Source: Clostridium putrefaciens
GTDB lineage: Bacteria > Bacillota > Clostridia > Clostridiales > Clostridiaceae
Assembly: GCF_900461105.1 (NCBI RefSeq)
Contig: NZ_UFWZ01000001.1
Coordinates: forward strand, 2,755,001 to 2,819,000
Length of the DNA: 64,000 nucleotides
Direction: 5' to 3'
Each line of letters begins with the position of its first letter. Positions within the stretch are counted from its first letter, which is position 1. The notes beneath the pieces were generated by a model. The model worked only from the letters and a program-made list of their open reading frames with translations. It ran no database searches and had not been told where the DNA came from. The translations under genes and the position numbers were made by a program. This document shows, piece after piece, positions 28,555 to 38,808 of the stretch.

Positions 28555-28767
28555 TTATTGTTGAATAGACCTTAACTCTTCTTCTCTTAAGATGGTCTTT
28601 ACTTGGGCTATAGACTTCTTAACTTCTTTAATTCTCATTGGATTTTCTAATTGGCCTGTAGCTAATTGAAACCTTAAATTAAAAAGTTCCCCTTTAAGGT
28701 TATCTAGCTTACCTTCTAGTTCTTGGGGTGAGTTTGTTCTTAAATCTTGTAACTCTCTAGCCTTCAT
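28555..28767 (-). CDS. rpmC: 50S ribosomal protein L29
   Basis: The 70-residue helical protein starts [20 protein letters not shown] at the ATG at 28767 and includes [16 protein letters not shown]. It lies by the exit tunnel near L23. Its start codon is inside the 3' end of rplP (11-base overlap), with a GGTGGTG ribosome binding site within rplP. Confidence 0.97.
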   Translation of the reverse strand: MKARELQDLRTNSPQELEGKLDNLKGELFNLRFQLATGQLENPMRIKEVKKSIAQVKTILREEELRSIQQ

Positions 28768-29200
28768 TACTTTCACCACCCATTTCCTCAAAATCGCTCC
28801 TTGTAACAAACTTACTTGATATAGGAAGCTTATGTTGAGCAAGTCTCATTGCTTCTCTTGCTACTTCTTCTGAAACACCTGATAACTCAAACAAAACTCT
28901 GCCTGGTTTAACAACTGCTACCCAATATTCTGGTGAACCTTTACCTGATCCCATACGAGTTTCAGCAGGTTTTTCAGTTATTGGCTTATCTGGGAAAATC
29001 TTTATCCAAAGCTTCCCACCTCTTTTAATATATCTATTGATAGCTACTCTAGCTGCTTCTATTTGATTGCTAGTAATCCAACCACATTCAGTTGCTTGAA
29101 TTGCGTAATCTCCGTAAGCTATAAAATTACCTCTTGTAGCTTTACCACGCATTCTACCTTTCTGAACTTTACGATGTTTTACTCTTTTAGGCATTAACAT
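28757..29200 (-). CDS. rplP: 50S ribosomal protein L16
   Basis: The 147-residue L16 begins [20 protein letters not shown] and contains the arginine ([19 protein letters not shown] region) that faces the tRNA elbow. The first ATG is 8 bases from GGAGG. Confidence 0.98.
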   Translation of the reverse strand: MLMPKRVKHRKVQKGRMRGKATRGNFIAYGDYAIQATECGWITSNQIEAARVAINRYIKRGGKLWIKIFPDKPITEKPAETRMGSGKGSPEYWVAVVKPGRVLFELSGVSEEVAREAMRLAQHKLPISSKFVTRSDFEEMGGESNEG

Positions 29201-29217
29201 CTCGAATTCCTCCTTTC

Positions 29218-29874
29218 TTATGCGTTAGCCTCTTCCTTTTTAACTGGAAGAACTTCTCCCTTATAAACCCATACTTTTACTCCGATTTTACCATATGTTG
29301 TATTTGCCTCTGCAAATCCATAATCAATATCCGCTCTTAATGTTTGTAGTGGAATTGTTCCATCATGATAATGTTCTGTTCTAGCTATTTCTGCACCAGC
29401 AAGTCTTCCTGCACAATTTATCTTAACACCCTTAGCTCCAGCTCTCATTGATCTTTGAATTGTTTGTTTCATTGCTCTTCTAAAAGAAATTCTTTTTTCA
29501 AGTTGTGCTGCTATATTTTCAGACATTAACTGAGCATCTATCTCTGTATTTCTAACTTCAACTATATTAATTAATATATTTTTACCAGTTACAAACTGTT
29601 CTAATCCTTTTTTAAGTGTATCAATTCCTGATCCACCTTTTCCAATGATTACTCCAGGTTTTGCTGTATATATATTTAATTTAATTCTTTTAGCAGCTCT
29701 TTCAATTTCTATTCTTGAAATACCTGCTGCATAGGACTTTGTTTTAACGTAATTTCTGATTTGATTATCTTCTATAAGGTAATCAGCAAAATTTCTCTTA
29801 TCAGCAAACCATTTCGCATTCCAATCTTTAATTACGCCAACTCTAAAACCATTAGGATTTACTTTTTGTCCCAC
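29218..29874 (-). CDS. rpsC: 30S ribosomal protein S3
   Basis: The 218-residue S3 has a KH domain ([21 protein letters not shown]) and the C-terminal domain with [10 protein letters not shown]. It lines the mRNA entry channel and takes part in helicase activity with S4 and S5. It lies 17 bases after rplV. Confidence 0.98.
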   Translation of the reverse strand: MGQKVNPNGFRVGVIKDWNAKWFADKRNFADYLIEDNQIRNYVKTKSYAAGISRIEIERAAKRIKLNIYTAKPGVIIGKGGSGIDTLKKGLEQFVTGKNILINIVEVRNTEIDAQLMSENIAAQLEKRISFRRAMKQTIQRSMRAGAKGVKINCAGRLAGAEIARTEHYHDGTIPLQTLRADIDYGFAEANTTYGKIGVKVWVYKGEVLPVKKEEANA

Positions 29875-29891
29875 TATATTTCCCTCCTTTT

Positions 29892-30227
29892 TTAAGCTAT
29901 TTCTTTAACAATTACTGTTATGTGGCTTGATCTTTTATTTATTCTAAATGCTCTACCTTGAGCATGTGGTTGAAATCTCTTTAATGTTGGTCCAGGTCCC
30001 ACATACGCTTCTGCAACTATTAATCTAGAAACATCTAAATTAAGATTGTTTTCAGCGTTTGCTACAGCTGATTTTAGAACTTTATCTATAACTACCGCAG
30101 CATCCTTTTGGGTGTATTTTAGTATAGCAAAAGCTTCATTTACATTTTTACCTTTTATCAAGTTTAAAACAATCCCAACTTTCATTGGAGACATTCTCAC
30201 ATATTTAGCTATAGCTTTAGCTTCCAT
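29892..30227 (-). CDS. rplV: 50S ribosomal protein L22
   Basis: The 111-residue L22 begins [18 protein letters not shown] and includes the beta-hairpin region ([20 protein letters not shown]) that lines the exit tunnel where macrolide-resistance changes occur. No unusual residue is seen. Confidence 0.98.
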   Translation of the reverse strand: MEAKAIAKYVRMSPMKVGIVLNLIKGKNVNEAFAILKYTQKDAAVVIDKVLKSAVANAENNLNLDVSRLIVAEAYVGPGPTLKRFQPHAQGRAFRINKRSSHITVIVKEIA

Positions 30228-30250
30228 TTCTATTCCTCCTTTCTCAAGGC

Positions 30251-30532
30251 TTATCTTACCTTTGATGATTTTTCACTATTAACGTGTCCTCTGTAAGTTC
30301 TTGTTAATGCGAACTCACCTAATTTATGTCCTACCATGTCTTCGCTAACGAAAACTGGAACATGTTTTCTACCATCATGAACTGCGATGGTATGACCTAT
30401 CATTTGTGGAAAAATAGTTGAACTTCTTGACCAAGTCTTTACAACCTTTTTCTCACCGGCTTTGTTCATTTCGATTATCTTGTTTAAAAGGCTCTCATGG
30501 ACAAAAGGTCCTTTCTTTGTTGATCTACTCAC
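30251..30532 (-). CDS. rpsS: 30S ribosomal protein S19
   Basis: The 93-residue S19 begins [16 protein letters not shown] and ends [16 protein letters not shown]. It forms a complex with S13 in the head. It follows an intercistronic hairpin (30567-30593) that separates it from rplB. Confidence 0.98.
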   Translation of the reverse strand: MSRSTKKGPFVHESLLNKIIEMNKAGEKKVVKTWSRSSTIFPQMIGHTIAVHDGRKHVPVFVSEDMVGHKLGEFALTRTYRGHVNSEKSSKVR

Positions 30533-30566
30533 TAGATATTCCTCCCTTCAAATGGATACAGTATAC

Positions 30567-30593
30567 CAAAGAGAATATTTCATATTCTCTTTG
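30567..30593 (-). other. perfect intercistronic hairpin between rplB and rpsS
   Basis: CAAAGAGAATAT and ATATTCTCTTTG form a 12-bp perfect stem with a 3-base loop right after the rplB stop. There is no U-tract, so it is not a normal terminator. It may stabilise or process the S10 operon transcript. Confidence 0.75.
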
Positions 30594-30594
30594 A

Positions 30595-31428
30595 CTACTT
30601 ACTGTTTCTTCCTCTTATTATTAATCTATCTGAATATTTCTTAGTTTTTCTAGTCTTATATCCAAGTGCTGGTTTACCCCATGGTGTAAGTGGTGATGGT
30701 CTACCTACTGGTGATTTACCTTCTCCTCCACCGTGTGGATGGTCACATGGATTCATAACGGATCCTCTTACTGTAGGTCTCCATCCCATGTGTCTTTTTC
30801 TTCCTGCTTTACCTATGTTAACATCTTTGTGTGCAACATTTGAAACTGTACCTATAGTAGCCTTACACTCAACTCTTACATATCTAACTTCACCACTTGG
30901 AAGTCTTAGTGTAGCGTAGTTACCTTCTTTAGCCATTAGTTGAGCAGATGATCCTGCTGATCTAACTAATTGAGCTCCTCTTCCTGCATGAAGTTCTATG
31001 TTATGAATAACTGTACCTACTGGTATGTTCTTCATTGGAAGAGTATTTCCTGGTTTAATATCAGATTCTGATCCAGATACTATAACGTCTCCAACTTTTA
31101 TTCCAACTGGAGCGATTATGTATGTCTTTTCTCCATCAGCATATACTATAAGTGCTATGTACGCTGATCTATTTGGATCATACTCGATAGTTGATACCTT
31201 TGCTGGTATACCATCTTTGTTTCTTTTGAAATCTATTATTCTATATTTTTGTTTAGCTCCACCACCGTGGTGTCTAACAGTTATCTTACCATGAGCATTT
31301 CTACCCGCTGTTTTGCTTTTTGCAACTAAAAGAGATTTCTCAGGTTTATCTGTTGTTATCTCTTCAAATGTTGGCATTGTCATTTGTCTTCTTGATGGGG
31401 TAGTCGGTCTAAATTTCTTAACTGCCAT
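30595..31428 (-). CDS. rplB: 50S ribosomal protein L2
   Basis: The 277-residue L2 has the N-terminal [18 protein letters not shown], the RNA-binding core, and the C-terminal [16 protein letters not shown] loop with the histidine near the peptidyl transferase centre. It is the largest protein of the cluster's early part and lies about 55 bases after rplW. Confidence 0.98.
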   Translation of the reverse strand: MAVKKFRPTTPSRRQMTMPTFEEITTDKPEKSLLVAKSKTAGRNAHGKITVRHHGGGAKQKYRIIDFKRNKDGIPAKVSTIEYDPNRSAYIALIVYADGEKTYIIAPVGIKVGDVIVSGSESDIKPGNTLPMKNIPVGTVIHNIELHAGRGAQLVRSAGSSAQLMAKEGNYATLRLPSGEVRYVRVECKATIGTVSNVAHKDVNIGKAGRKRHMGWRPTVRGSVMNPCDHPHGGGEGKSPVGRPSPLTPWGKPALGYKTRKTKKYSDRLIIRGRNSK

Positions 31429-31482
31429 CTAAATTCCCTCCTTGCTTACGCTTTTCTGGCTCTTTGCCAATACCTGCTTTTT

Positions 31483-31779
31483 TTATTGCATTCCGTCAAA
31501 GAATTCTATTGTCTTACTATCTTCTGTTAATTTAACAATAGCTTTTTTGTAGTCTGCTCTCTTTCCTACATGTACGCCTACTCTTTTTGTTTTTCCCATA
31601 GTTCTAATGGTTTTTACATCTTCAACTTTAACGCCAAAAACTTCTTCAACAGCTCTCTTTATTTGAGATTTGTTAGCTGATACATGAACGATGAAGGTGT
31701 ATTTTTTTTCTGCCATTGATGTCATGCTTTTTTCTGTTATAACAGGTTTTCTTATTATATCATGACTTGTTAACTTCAT
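31483..31779 (-). CDS. rplW: 50S ribosomal protein L23
   Basis: The 98-residue L23 is the docking site for trigger factor and SRP at the tunnel exit. It shows [13 protein letters not shown] and [15 protein letters not shown]. Its ATG overlaps the rplD stop codon (TAATG), so translation is coupled. Confidence 0.98.
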   Translation of the reverse strand: MKLTSHDIIRKPVITEKSMTSMAEKKYTFIVHVSANKSQIKRAVEEVFGVKVEDVKTIRTMGKTKRVGVHVGKRADYKKAIVKLTEDSKTIEFFDGMQ

Positions 31780-32399
31780 TATGCGTACACCTCCTCAATC
31801 TTAGACAAAGCGTCTTTAGTTATAATAACTTTTTCGTATTTCAATAAATCATACACGTTAATGTTGTTTACTGGGATTACGCTTACTCCCTCAATGTTTC
31901 TTGAAGACTTGTATATTACTTGATTTGATTCTGAAGTAATTATTAACGCCTTCTTAGCTTCAAACGCATTAAGCATTTTAACTATTTCTTTTGTTTTTGG
32001 AGCATCTAGACTTAAGCTCTCTAAAACTATCATTTCATTGTCTTGAACTTTGCTTGTTAAAGCAGATTTCATAGCAACTTTTCTCATTGTTTTAGGGACT
32101 GAAACTCTATAATCTCTTGGCTTTGGTGCAAATACGATTCCTCCATGTATCCATTGAGGTGCTCTTATTGAACCCTGTCTAGCTCTACCTGTTCCTTTTT
32201 GTCTCCAAGGCTTTATTCCGCCTCCTGAAACTTCTGCTCTTGTCTTAGCTGATTGTGTTCCTTGTCTTTTATTTGCAAGTAACGCAACTACTACTTGATG
32301 CATTGCATATTCATTAACTTCTACTCCAAATACGCTATCTGATAATTGGAAATCTCCAACCTTTTTACCTTCTACATTAAATAATCCTACTTTAGGCAT
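31779..32399 (-). CDS. rplD: 50S ribosomal protein L4
   Basis: The 206-residue L4 begins [18 protein letters not shown]. Its tunnel loop is [19 protein letters not shown]. In E. coli L4 represses the S10 operon by binding the rpsJ leader; here a large but unrelated-looking leader precedes rpsJ and L4 is one candidate ligand. Confidence 0.98.
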   Translation of the reverse strand: MPKVGLFNVEGKKVGDFQLSDSVFGVEVNEYAMHQVVVALLANKRQGTQSAKTRAEVSGGGIKPWRQKGTGRARQGSIRAPQWIHGGIVFAPKPRDYRVSVPKTMRKVAMKSALTSKVQDNEMIVLESLSLDAPKTKEIVKMLNAFEAKKALIITSESNQVIYKSSRNIEGVSVIPVNNINVYDLLKYEKVIITKDALSKIEEVYA

Positions 32400-32425
32400 T
32401 CTACTTCCTCCTTTCTTCCAAAGAA

Positions 32426-33055
32426 TTAAGCCTTAACTGAATTTCTTATTATAACCATTCCCTTGTTTGGGCCTGGTATTCCACCTTTAATCAATATCAC
32501 GTTTTTCTCTGGCATTATTCTAACAACTTGAAGATTTAATACTGTTGTATTAACATTCCCCATATGTCCTGGTAATTTTTTATTTTTAAATGTTCTTGAT
32601 GGATCTGATGATGCTCCCATAGACCCTACTGCTCTATGGAACTTAGAACCATGGGACATAGGTCCTCTATGTGCATTCCATCTCTTAATTGTTCCTTGGA
32701 ACCCCTTACCTTTAGAAATACCACATATATCAACTTTGTCTCCCTCTTCGAAGGTATCAACTTTGATTTCTTGACCTATTTCATATACGCTGCAGTCCTC
32801 TAATTTAAATTCTCTTATGAATCTTTTAAATGGAGCACCCGCTTTAGTAAATTGTCCTTTTCTTGGCTTGTTAACTAGCTTTTCTCTTATTTCTCCATAA
32901 CCCACTTGTATAGCATCATATCCATCTTTTTCTGTAGTCTTCATTTGAAGTACTACATTTGGAGTTGCTTCAACAACAGTTACTGGAACTATTTTACCAT
33001 TAGCATCAAATATTTGTGTCATGCCAATCTTTTTACCCATTATTGCTTTTTTCAT
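32426..33055 (-). CDS. rplC: 50S ribosomal protein L3
   Basis: The 209-residue L3 starts [17 protein letters not shown] at the ATG at 33055, about 9 bases after AGGAGG. It contains the conserved THRG-type [18 protein letters not shown] loop that reaches the peptidyl transferase centre. An upstream codon at 33076 lies before the ribosome binding site and is rejected. Confidence 0.98.
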   Translation of the reverse strand: MKKAIMGKKIGMTQIFDANGKIVPVTVVEATPNVVLQMKTTEKDGYDAIQVGYGEIREKLVNKPRKGQFTKAGAPFKRFIREFKLEDCSVYEIGQEIKVDTFEEGDKVDICGISKGKGFQGTIKRWNAHRGPMSHGSKFHRAVGSMGASSDPSRTFKNKKLPGHMGNVNTTVLNLQVVRIMPEKNVILIKGGIPGPNKGMVIIRNSVKA

Positions 33056-33152
33056 TACCTTACACCTCCTAAACATATTAGCGGATCACCGACTTAAGTA
33101 GCAATCATAATAGTTCGTAATAGTTATCTATTACGCGTACACCATATGTACG

Positions 33153-33461
33153 TTATAGTTTAATTTCTATATCCACGCCTGCTGGTAGATCTAATCTCAT
33201 TAGAGCATCTACAGTCTTTGGTGATGGATTCAATATATCTATCAATCTTTTGTGAGTTCTAATCTCGAACTGTTCTCTAGCATCTTTGTACTTATGAACT
33301 GCTCTTAGTACTGTTATAATGTCTTTCTCTGTAGGTAGTGGCACTGGCCCAGCTACTTGAGCTCCTGTAGATTTTGCAGTTTCTACAATCTTTTCTGCTG
33401 ATTGATCTAATATCTTGTGATCAAAAGCCTTTAATCTTATTCTAATTTTTTGTTTTGCCAT
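33153..33461 (-). CDS. rpsJ: 30S ribosomal protein S10
   Basis: The 102-residue S10 (NusE) begins [20 protein letters not shown] and has the [13 protein letters not shown] loop. It also binds NusB in antitermination complexes. It is the first gene of the S10-spc-alpha cluster, preceded by AAAGGAGGG, a roughly 200-nt structured leader and a good promoter. Confidence 0.98.
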   Translation of the reverse strand: MAKQKIRIRLKAFDHKILDQSAEKIVETAKSTGAQVAGPVPLPTEKDIITVLRAVHKYKDAREQFEIRTHKRLIDILNPSPKTVDALMRLDLPAGVDIEIKL

Positions 33462-33489
33462 TTTATTTCCCTCCTTTTCCTGTACGTAT

Positions 33490-33668
33490 TACTTCTAACG
33501 CACAACAGCGGACCTTCTGTAAACTGTTCCGGGTGTTTCTTGATTTTATACTTCTCACCTAACAGTTCAAGCAATCCCGTCGCTGGGTTCTTAGACCCTA
33601 ACATACTCAACAAGAATTCCCCGGAAGTCCAGCAACCTCTCGTCTCATCGCTGTTATAGCTTTACAAC
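33490..33668 (-). ncRNA. structured leader RNA of the S10 operon
   Basis: The transcript between the rpsJ promoter and ribosome binding site is much richer in G+C than its surroundings and strongly self-complementary. Pairings seen: AACAGCG with CGCTGTT as closing stem, GGAC with GTCC, TTCCGGG with CCCGGAA, TTCTTG with CAAGAA, and a GGGT-CTAAGA-ACCC hairpin. Competing pairings are GTTGCTGG with CCAGCGAC and AACTGTT with AACAGTT. No U-tract follows, so control would be translational or by processing rather than by an intrinsic terminator. Confidence 0.7.
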
Positions 33669-33674
33669 TACTTT

Positions 33675-33703
33675 ATTATACTATATTTAGTTTGAAGTTA
33701 CAA
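33675..33703 (-). promoter_or_regulatory. S10 operon promoter
   Basis: Minus strand: -35 TTGTAA (33698-33703), 17-base spacer, -10 TATAAT (33675-33680). Transcription would start near 33668, giving a leader of about 200 nt. Confidence 0.88.
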
Positions 33704-33891
33704 GCATTTTAATTCATTTATTTTGTAGTATTGACATATACTTTGGTGTTTAATCCGCTACTTAAAGTATACCTTTTAATACACTTTAAGTATTATATAT
33801 TTAATTTCAAGTTATTGCAACAGTAAACATTAAAATATATGATTTGTTTTAAAATTATTTCTAAAAGCACTATCTAACTTTGGCAAAATAA
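33704..33891. other. AT-rich gap between tuf terminator and S10 promoter
   Basis: Nothing coding is seen. An imperfect inverted repeat with 12-base arms (ACTTAAAGT...) lies at 33760-33791. Confidence 0.5.
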
Positions 33892-33921
33892 AAGTGGATA
33901 AGATCGTCACCTTATCCACTT
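33892..33921 (-). terminator. terminator of the str operon after tuf copy 1
   Basis: AAGTGGATAAG and CTTATCCACTT form an 11-bp perfect stem followed by TTTATTTT on the minus strand. A 20-bp perfect palindrome (33922-33941, centred on ATCGAT) lies between it and the tuf stop. Confidence 0.9.
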
Positions 33922-33953
33922 AAAATCAATCGATTGATTTTGTAATTTTATAA

Positions 33954-35147
33954 TTATTTTGTTATTGTAGTAACAACTCCTGATCCAACTGTTCTTCCGC
34001 CTTCTCTTATAGCAAATCTTAAACCTTCATCCATAGCTACTGGATTGATTAGTTCAACATTCATATCTATATGATCTCCAGGCATTACCATTTCCATTCC
34101 GTCTGGTAATTTGATTGATCCTGTTACATCTGTTGTTCTGAAATAAAATTGTGGTCTATATCCATCGAAGAATGGTGTATGTCTTCCGCCTTCTTCTTTT
34201 TTAAGTACATATACTTGACCTACAAACTTGTTGTGTGGGTTTACACTACCTGGTTTTGCAAGTACTTGACCTCTTTCTATTTCTGCTCTTTGTATTCCTC
34301 TTAATAGAACTCCTACATTATCCCCTGCCATTGCTTGGTCTAGTAACTTTCTGAACATTTCTACTCCTGTTACTACTACCTTTCTCTTGTCTTCAGATAA
34401 TCCTACTAATTCTACTTCTTCTCCAACCTTTAAAATCCCAGTTTCAACTCTTCCTGTTGCAACTGTTCCTCTACCTGTAATTGTAAATACATCTTCTACT
34501 GGCATTAAGAACGGTTTATCAGTTGCTCTTTCTGGTGTTGGAATATAGCTATCTATTGCTTCCATTAAGTCTAATATAGGCTTAATAGCTACTTCATCTG
34601 TTGGGTTTTCTAATGCTTTTAATGCTGATCCTGCTACTATTGGTGTATCGTCTCCTGGGAAATCATATTCACTTAATAGTTCTCTAACTTCCATTTCAAC
34701 TAATTCTAATAATTCTGGATCATCTACCATATCTGCCTTGTTTAAGAATACTACTATATAACCAACACCTACTCTAGATGCTAATAATATATGTTCTCTT
34801 GTTTGTGGCATTGGACCATCTGCTGCTGATACAACTAAGATAGCTCCATCCATTTGTGCTGCACCTGTAATCATATTCTTTACATAGTCAGCATGACCTG
34901 GACAGTCCACGTGTGCATAATGTCTATTTTCTGTTTCATATTCTACGTGAGAAGTATTGATTGTTATTCCTCTTTCCTTCTCCTCTGGTGCCTTATCTAT
35001 TTGATCATACTTAAATGCTTCTGCAAATCCTCTGCTAGCTAATACTGATGTTATAGCTGCTGTTAATGTTGTCTTACCATGGTCTACGTGACCTATTGTT
35101 CCAATATTAACGTGTGGTTTACTTCTTTCAAATTTTGCTTTTGACAT
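33954..35147 (-). CDS. tuf: elongation factor Tu (copy 1)
   Basis: The 397-residue GTPase delivers aminoacyl-tRNA to the ribosome. G1 [10 protein letters not shown]3 [12 protein letters not shown] and G4 NKADMVD are intact, as is the C-terminal aminoacyl-tRNA-binding region. The ATG at 35147 follows GGAGG by 9 bases. It ends the rplGB-rpsL-rpsG-fusA-tuf unit. Its DNA differs from copy 2 (49977-51170) at only two positions, both silent. Confidence 0.99.
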   Translation of the reverse strand: MSKAKFERSKPHVNIGTIGHVDHGKTTLTAAITSVLASRGFAEAFKYDQIDKAPEEKERGITINTSHVEYETENRHYAHVDCPGHADYVKNMITGAAQMDGAILVVSAADGPMPQTREHILLASRVGVGYIVVFLNKADMVDDPELLELVEMEVRELLSEYDFPGDDTPIVAGSALKALENPTDEVAIKPILDLMEAIDSYIPTPERATDKPFLMPVEDVFTITGRGTVATGRVETGILKVGEEVELVGLSEDKRKVVVTGVEMFRKLLDQAMAGDNVGVLLRGIQRAEIERGQVLAKPGSVNPHNKFVGQVYVLKKEEGGRHTPFFDGYRPQFYFRTTDVTGSIKLPDGMEMVMPGDHIDMNVELINPVAMDEGLRFAIREGGRTVGSGVVTTITK

Positions 35148-35188
35148 TTGTAAATTCCTCCTTGCTATTAAAGACATATTTTGTTATA

Positions 35189-37252
35189 TTATTTTTTACC
35201 TACTACTTGTTCTTGTATGCTCTTTGGCACTTCTTCGTAATGATCAAACTCCATGCTGTAAGTACCCCTACCTTGTGTCTTTGATCTAAGCGTTGTAGCA
35301 TATCCAAACATTTCTGAAAGTGGAACAAATGAGTTGATAACTTGAGCTCCTGATCTAGCTTCCATACTTTCAATTTTTCCTCTTCTAGAGTTTATATCTC
35401 CTATAACATCTCCCATGTATTCTTCAGCTACAACAACTTCAACTTTCATTGCTGGCTCAAGTAATACTGGATCAGCTTTAGCCATAGCATTTTTAAATGC
35501 CATAGATCCTGCTATTTTAAATGCCATTTCTGAGGAGTCAACATCATGATATGACCCATCAACTAGTCTTACTTTAAAGTTTATAACTGGATATCCTGAT
35601 AAAATACCACTATCTGATGCTTCTTTAATTCCATTATCTATTGCTGGTATATATTCTCTTGGAATAGATCCTCCAACGATAGCATTTTCGAATACATATT
35701 CACCTTCATTTGGTATCATTTCAATCCAACAATGACCATACTGACCACGTCCACCAGATTGTCTAACAAACTTACCTTCAGCTTTAACAGCTTTTCTGAT
35801 AGTTTCTTTGTAAGCAACTTGTGGTTTACCAACATTACATTCAACTTTAAATTCTCTTTGAAGTCTATCTACTATAATTTCAAGGTGAAGTTCACCCATA
35901 CCTGCTATAATAACTTGACCTGTTTCTTGATCAGTAAAAGTCTTGAATGTTGGATCTTCTTCTGCAAGCTTTGAAAGCGCTAATCCCATCTTTTCTTGAC
36001 TGGCTTTAGTCTTAGGCTCAATAGCTACAGATATAACTGGTTCTGGAAAGTCCATAGTTTCAAGTATAATTGGATCATTTTCACTACATAGAGTATCTCC
36101 TGTAGTTGTATCTTTAAGTCCAACAACTGCACCTAAATCTCCTGCATATAACTCATCAACTTCTTCTCTGTGATTTGCATGCATTCTAACAAGCCTTCCA
36201 ACTCTTTCTCTTTTTCCCTTTGTTGAGTTTAATACATATGTACCACTCTTCATTGTTCCAGAGTAGATTCTTGTAAATGCTAGTTTACCTACAAATGGAT
36301 CTGTTGCTATTTTAAATGCTAGTGCAGAAAGTGGTTCAGCTTCATCAGCTTTTCTTTCATCTTCTTCTTCACTGTCTATTTTAACACCTTTTACTGGTGG
36401 TATATCTAAAGGTGATGGCATATATGCAACAGCAGCGTCTATCATTTCTTGAACGCCTTTGTTTTTATATGATGATCCACAAATAACTGGGATTATTTGA
36501 TTGCCAATAGTAGCTTTTCTTAAAGCTGCATTTATTTCATCTTCAGTTATTTCTTCTCCATCTAGATATTTAACCATTAACTCTTCATCGCATTCTGCAA
36601 TAGACTCAAGCATAGCTAATCTATATTCTTCAGCCTTTTCTTTTAATTCTGCTGGTATTTCACCCTCTTCGATTTCAGTTCCTAAATCGTTCTTGTGAAC
36701 TATTCCAATCATCTTTACAAGATCAACCATTCCCATGAATTCCGATTCTTGACCTATTGGTATTTGAATTGGCACTGCATTTGCTTTAAGTCTATCTCTT
36801 ATAGAATTTAAACAGGTGTAGAAGTCTGCCCCAACAGCATCCATCTTATTTACATATATCATTCTTGGTACACCATACTTATCCGCTTGTCTCCAAACAG
36901 TTTCAGTTTGTGGTTCTACCCCACTCTTAGCATCAAGAACTGTTACAGCTCCATCAAGAACCCTAAGAGATCTTTCAACCTCAACTGTAAAGTCTACGTG
37001 GCCTGGTGTATCGATTATGTTTATCTCATAACCCTTCCACTGGCATGTAGTAGCTGCTGAAGTAATTGTTATACCTCTTTCTTGTTCTTGAACCATCCAG
37101 TCCATTGTAGCTGCACCTTCATGAGTTTCCCCTATTTTATGTGTTTTTCCTGTGTAAAATAAAATACGCTCAGTTGTTGTAGTTTTACCTGCATCGATAT
37201 GAGCCATTATCCCTATATTACGGTACTTTTCTAACGCAAATTGTCTTGGCAC
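35189..37252 (-). CDS. fusA: elongation factor G
   Basis: The 687-residue translocase has G1 [12 protein letters not shown], switch region [11 protein letters not shown]3 DTPGHVDF and [10 protein letters not shown], followed by domains II-V. It drives translocation and ribosome recycling. It starts at a GTG (37252) 8 bases from GGAGG. A perfect hairpin (37307-37338) lies in the gap after rpsG. Confidence 0.98.
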   Translation of the reverse strand: MPRQFALEKYRNIGIMAHIDAGKTTTTERILFYTGKTHKIGETHEGAATMDWMVQEQERGITITSAATTCQWKGYEINIIDTPGHVDFTVEVERSLRVLDGAVTVLDAKSGVEPQTETVWRQADKYGVPRMIYVNKMDAVGADFYTCLNSIRDRLKANAVPIQIPIGQESEFMGMVDLVKMIGIVHKNDLGTEIEEGEIPAELKEKAEEYRLAMLESIAECDEELMVKYLDGEEITEDEINAALRKATIGNQIIPVICGSSYKNKGVQEMIDAAVAYMPSPLDIPPVKGVKIDSEEEDERKADEAEPLSALAFKIATDPFVGKLAFTRIYSGTMKSGTYVLNSTKGKRERVGRLVRMHANHREEVDELYAGDLGAVVGLKDTTTGDTLCSENDPIILETMDFPEPVISVAIEPKTKASQEKMGLALSKLAEEDPTFKTFTDQETGQVIIAGMGELHLEIIVDRLQREFKVECNVGKPQVAYKETIRKAVKAEGKFVRQSGGRGQYGHCWIEMIPNEGEYVFENAIVGGSIPREYIPAIDNGIKEASDSGILSGYPVINFKVRLVDGSYHDVDSSEMAFKIAGSMAFKNAMAKADPVLLEPAMKVEVVVAEEYMGDVIGDINSRRGKIESMEARSGAQVINSFVPLSEMFGYATTLRSKTQGRGTYSMEFDHYEEVPKSIQEQVVGKK

Positions 37253-37306
37253 TATATATTCCTCCTCTCAGCATATAATCTGAGTAAATTAGTAATTAAA
37301 TCTGAT

Positions 37307-37338
37307 AAAACTGTTTTGGCAAAAGCCAAAACAGTTTT
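37307..37338 (-). terminator. perfect hairpin between rpsG and fusA
   Basis: A 14-bp perfect stem (AAAACTGTTTTGGC / GCCAAAACAGTTTT, 4-base loop) lies just after the rpsG stop with a short U-run. It could be a partial terminator or processing site that adjusts EF-G and EF-Tu relative to S12 and S7. Confidence 0.55.
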
Positions 37339-37341
37339 ATG

Positions 37342-37860
<519 letters not shown>

Positions 37861-37955
37861 TTACGCCGCAAAGTGCTCTGTTCTCCGGAATCTATATAAA
37901 CTTACGTTTATAAATCTATGTAAACACGAAGACATAGCACCAGATTTAAGCAAAA

Positions 37956-38333
37956 TTATTTTTGCTTTGGTCTCTTAGCCCCATACTTTGATCTACTTTG
38001 CATTCTGTTAGCTACACCTGCTGAGTCTAAAGCTCCTCTAATAATATGATATCTAACCCCTGGAAGGTCTTTTACTCTTCCACCTCTTATTAAAACAACA
38101 CTATGCTCTTGTAGATTGTGTCCTATTCCTGGAATGTATGCAGATACTTCGTAACCATTTGTCAATCTAACTCTTGCAACTTTTCTAAGTGCGGAGTTAG
38201 GCTTCTTTGGTGTAGTAGTTTTAACTACTGTGCATACACCTCTTTTTTGTGGACAGTTTTTTAAAGCTGGTGACCCAGATTTAGTTGCTGTTGTCTTTCT
38301 GCCTTTTCTTACTAATTGGCTAATTGTTGGCAT
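37956..38333 (-). CDS. rpsL: 30S ribosomal protein S12
   Basis: The 125-residue S12 contains [19 protein letters not shown] (lysine of the streptomycin site) and [12 protein letters not shown]. Residues at the streptomycin-resistance positions appear wild type. It lies after rplGB and before rpsG. Confidence 0.98.
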   Translation of the reverse strand: MPTISQLVRKGRKTTATKSGSPALKNCPQKRGVCTVVKTTTPKKPNSALRKVARVRLTNGYEVSAYIPGIGHNLQEHSVVLIRGGRVKDLPGVRYHIIRGALDSAGVANRMQSRSKYGAKRPKQK

Positions 38334-38401
38334 GTTTTCACCTCCTATATTTTAAAAAGTAGTTTTGGTATTCTATTAAAATTAAGATAATAGCTAATTA
38401 A

Positions 38402-38644
38402 TTATTCTTTTAGGATTAAAGTAGCTGCTGAACCTACCTCTATTCCGCACATCTTACCTAAGTACTTCATGGTGGGAATATATTCTATTTCTATGTTCTT
38501 TTCTTCAGCTATGCTAACTATAGGTATTGTAATTTTTGAATCTGCATCTTCTGCTACATATAGTTTTAACCCCTGGTCGTTATTTAATGCTTTTGTAACT
38601 TGCTTTATGCCTACGACCTTTTTTCCTAAAAGTCTGTCTATCAT
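38402..38644 (-). CDS. rplGB: L7Ae-family K-turn-binding protein (YbxF-like)
   Basis: The 80-residue protein has the L7Ae/L30e fold with KKVVGIKQVTKAL, KLYVAEDAD and GIEVGSAATLILKE. Homologues in Firmicutes bind kink-turn RNA and lie between rpoC and rpsL. ATG at 38644 follows GGAGG. It is the first gene after the str-operon promoter and a leader with a 26-bp palindrome. Confidence 0.93.
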   Translation of the reverse strand: MIDRLLGKKVVGIKQVTKALNNDQGLKLYVAEDADSKITIPIVSIAEEKNIEIEYIPTMKYLGKMCGIEVGSAATLILKE

Positions 38645-38677
38645 GAGGGTTACCTCCTTGAAATTTAAAATTAAACC

Positions 38678-38703
38678 CGGAGTGAAGCCTAGGCTTCACT
38701 CCG
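38678..38703 (-). terminator. 26-bp perfect palindrome in the leader of rplGB-rpsL
   Basis: CGGAGTGAAGCC pairs with GGCTTCACTCCG, followed by GGGTTTAATTTTAAATTT. It lies downstream of the str promoter and so would act as attenuator for both rpoC read-through and new transcripts. Confidence 0.7.
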
Positions 38704-38770
38704 AAAAACTCATGTAAACAAATTTAATGTAATATTTAAAATATCCTTGTTATAAAATCACACAAGCTAT

Positions 38771-38799
38771 ATTTTATCATTTTCATTATGCCATGTCAA
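38771..38799 (-). promoter_or_regulatory. str operon promoter (rplGB-rpsL-rpsG-fusA-tuf)
   Basis: Minus strand: -35 TTGACA (38794-38799), 17-base spacer, -10 TAAAAT (38771-38776), about 10 bases after the rpoC stop. Confidence 0.88.
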
Positions 38800-38808
38800 T
38801 AAAATTAA

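Noticed and set aside
33450-33659. 69-residue plus-strand frame in the rpsJ leader
   Set aside because: The region is transcribed leftward as the leader of rpsJ; the frame has no ribosome binding site and its composition reflects RNA structure.
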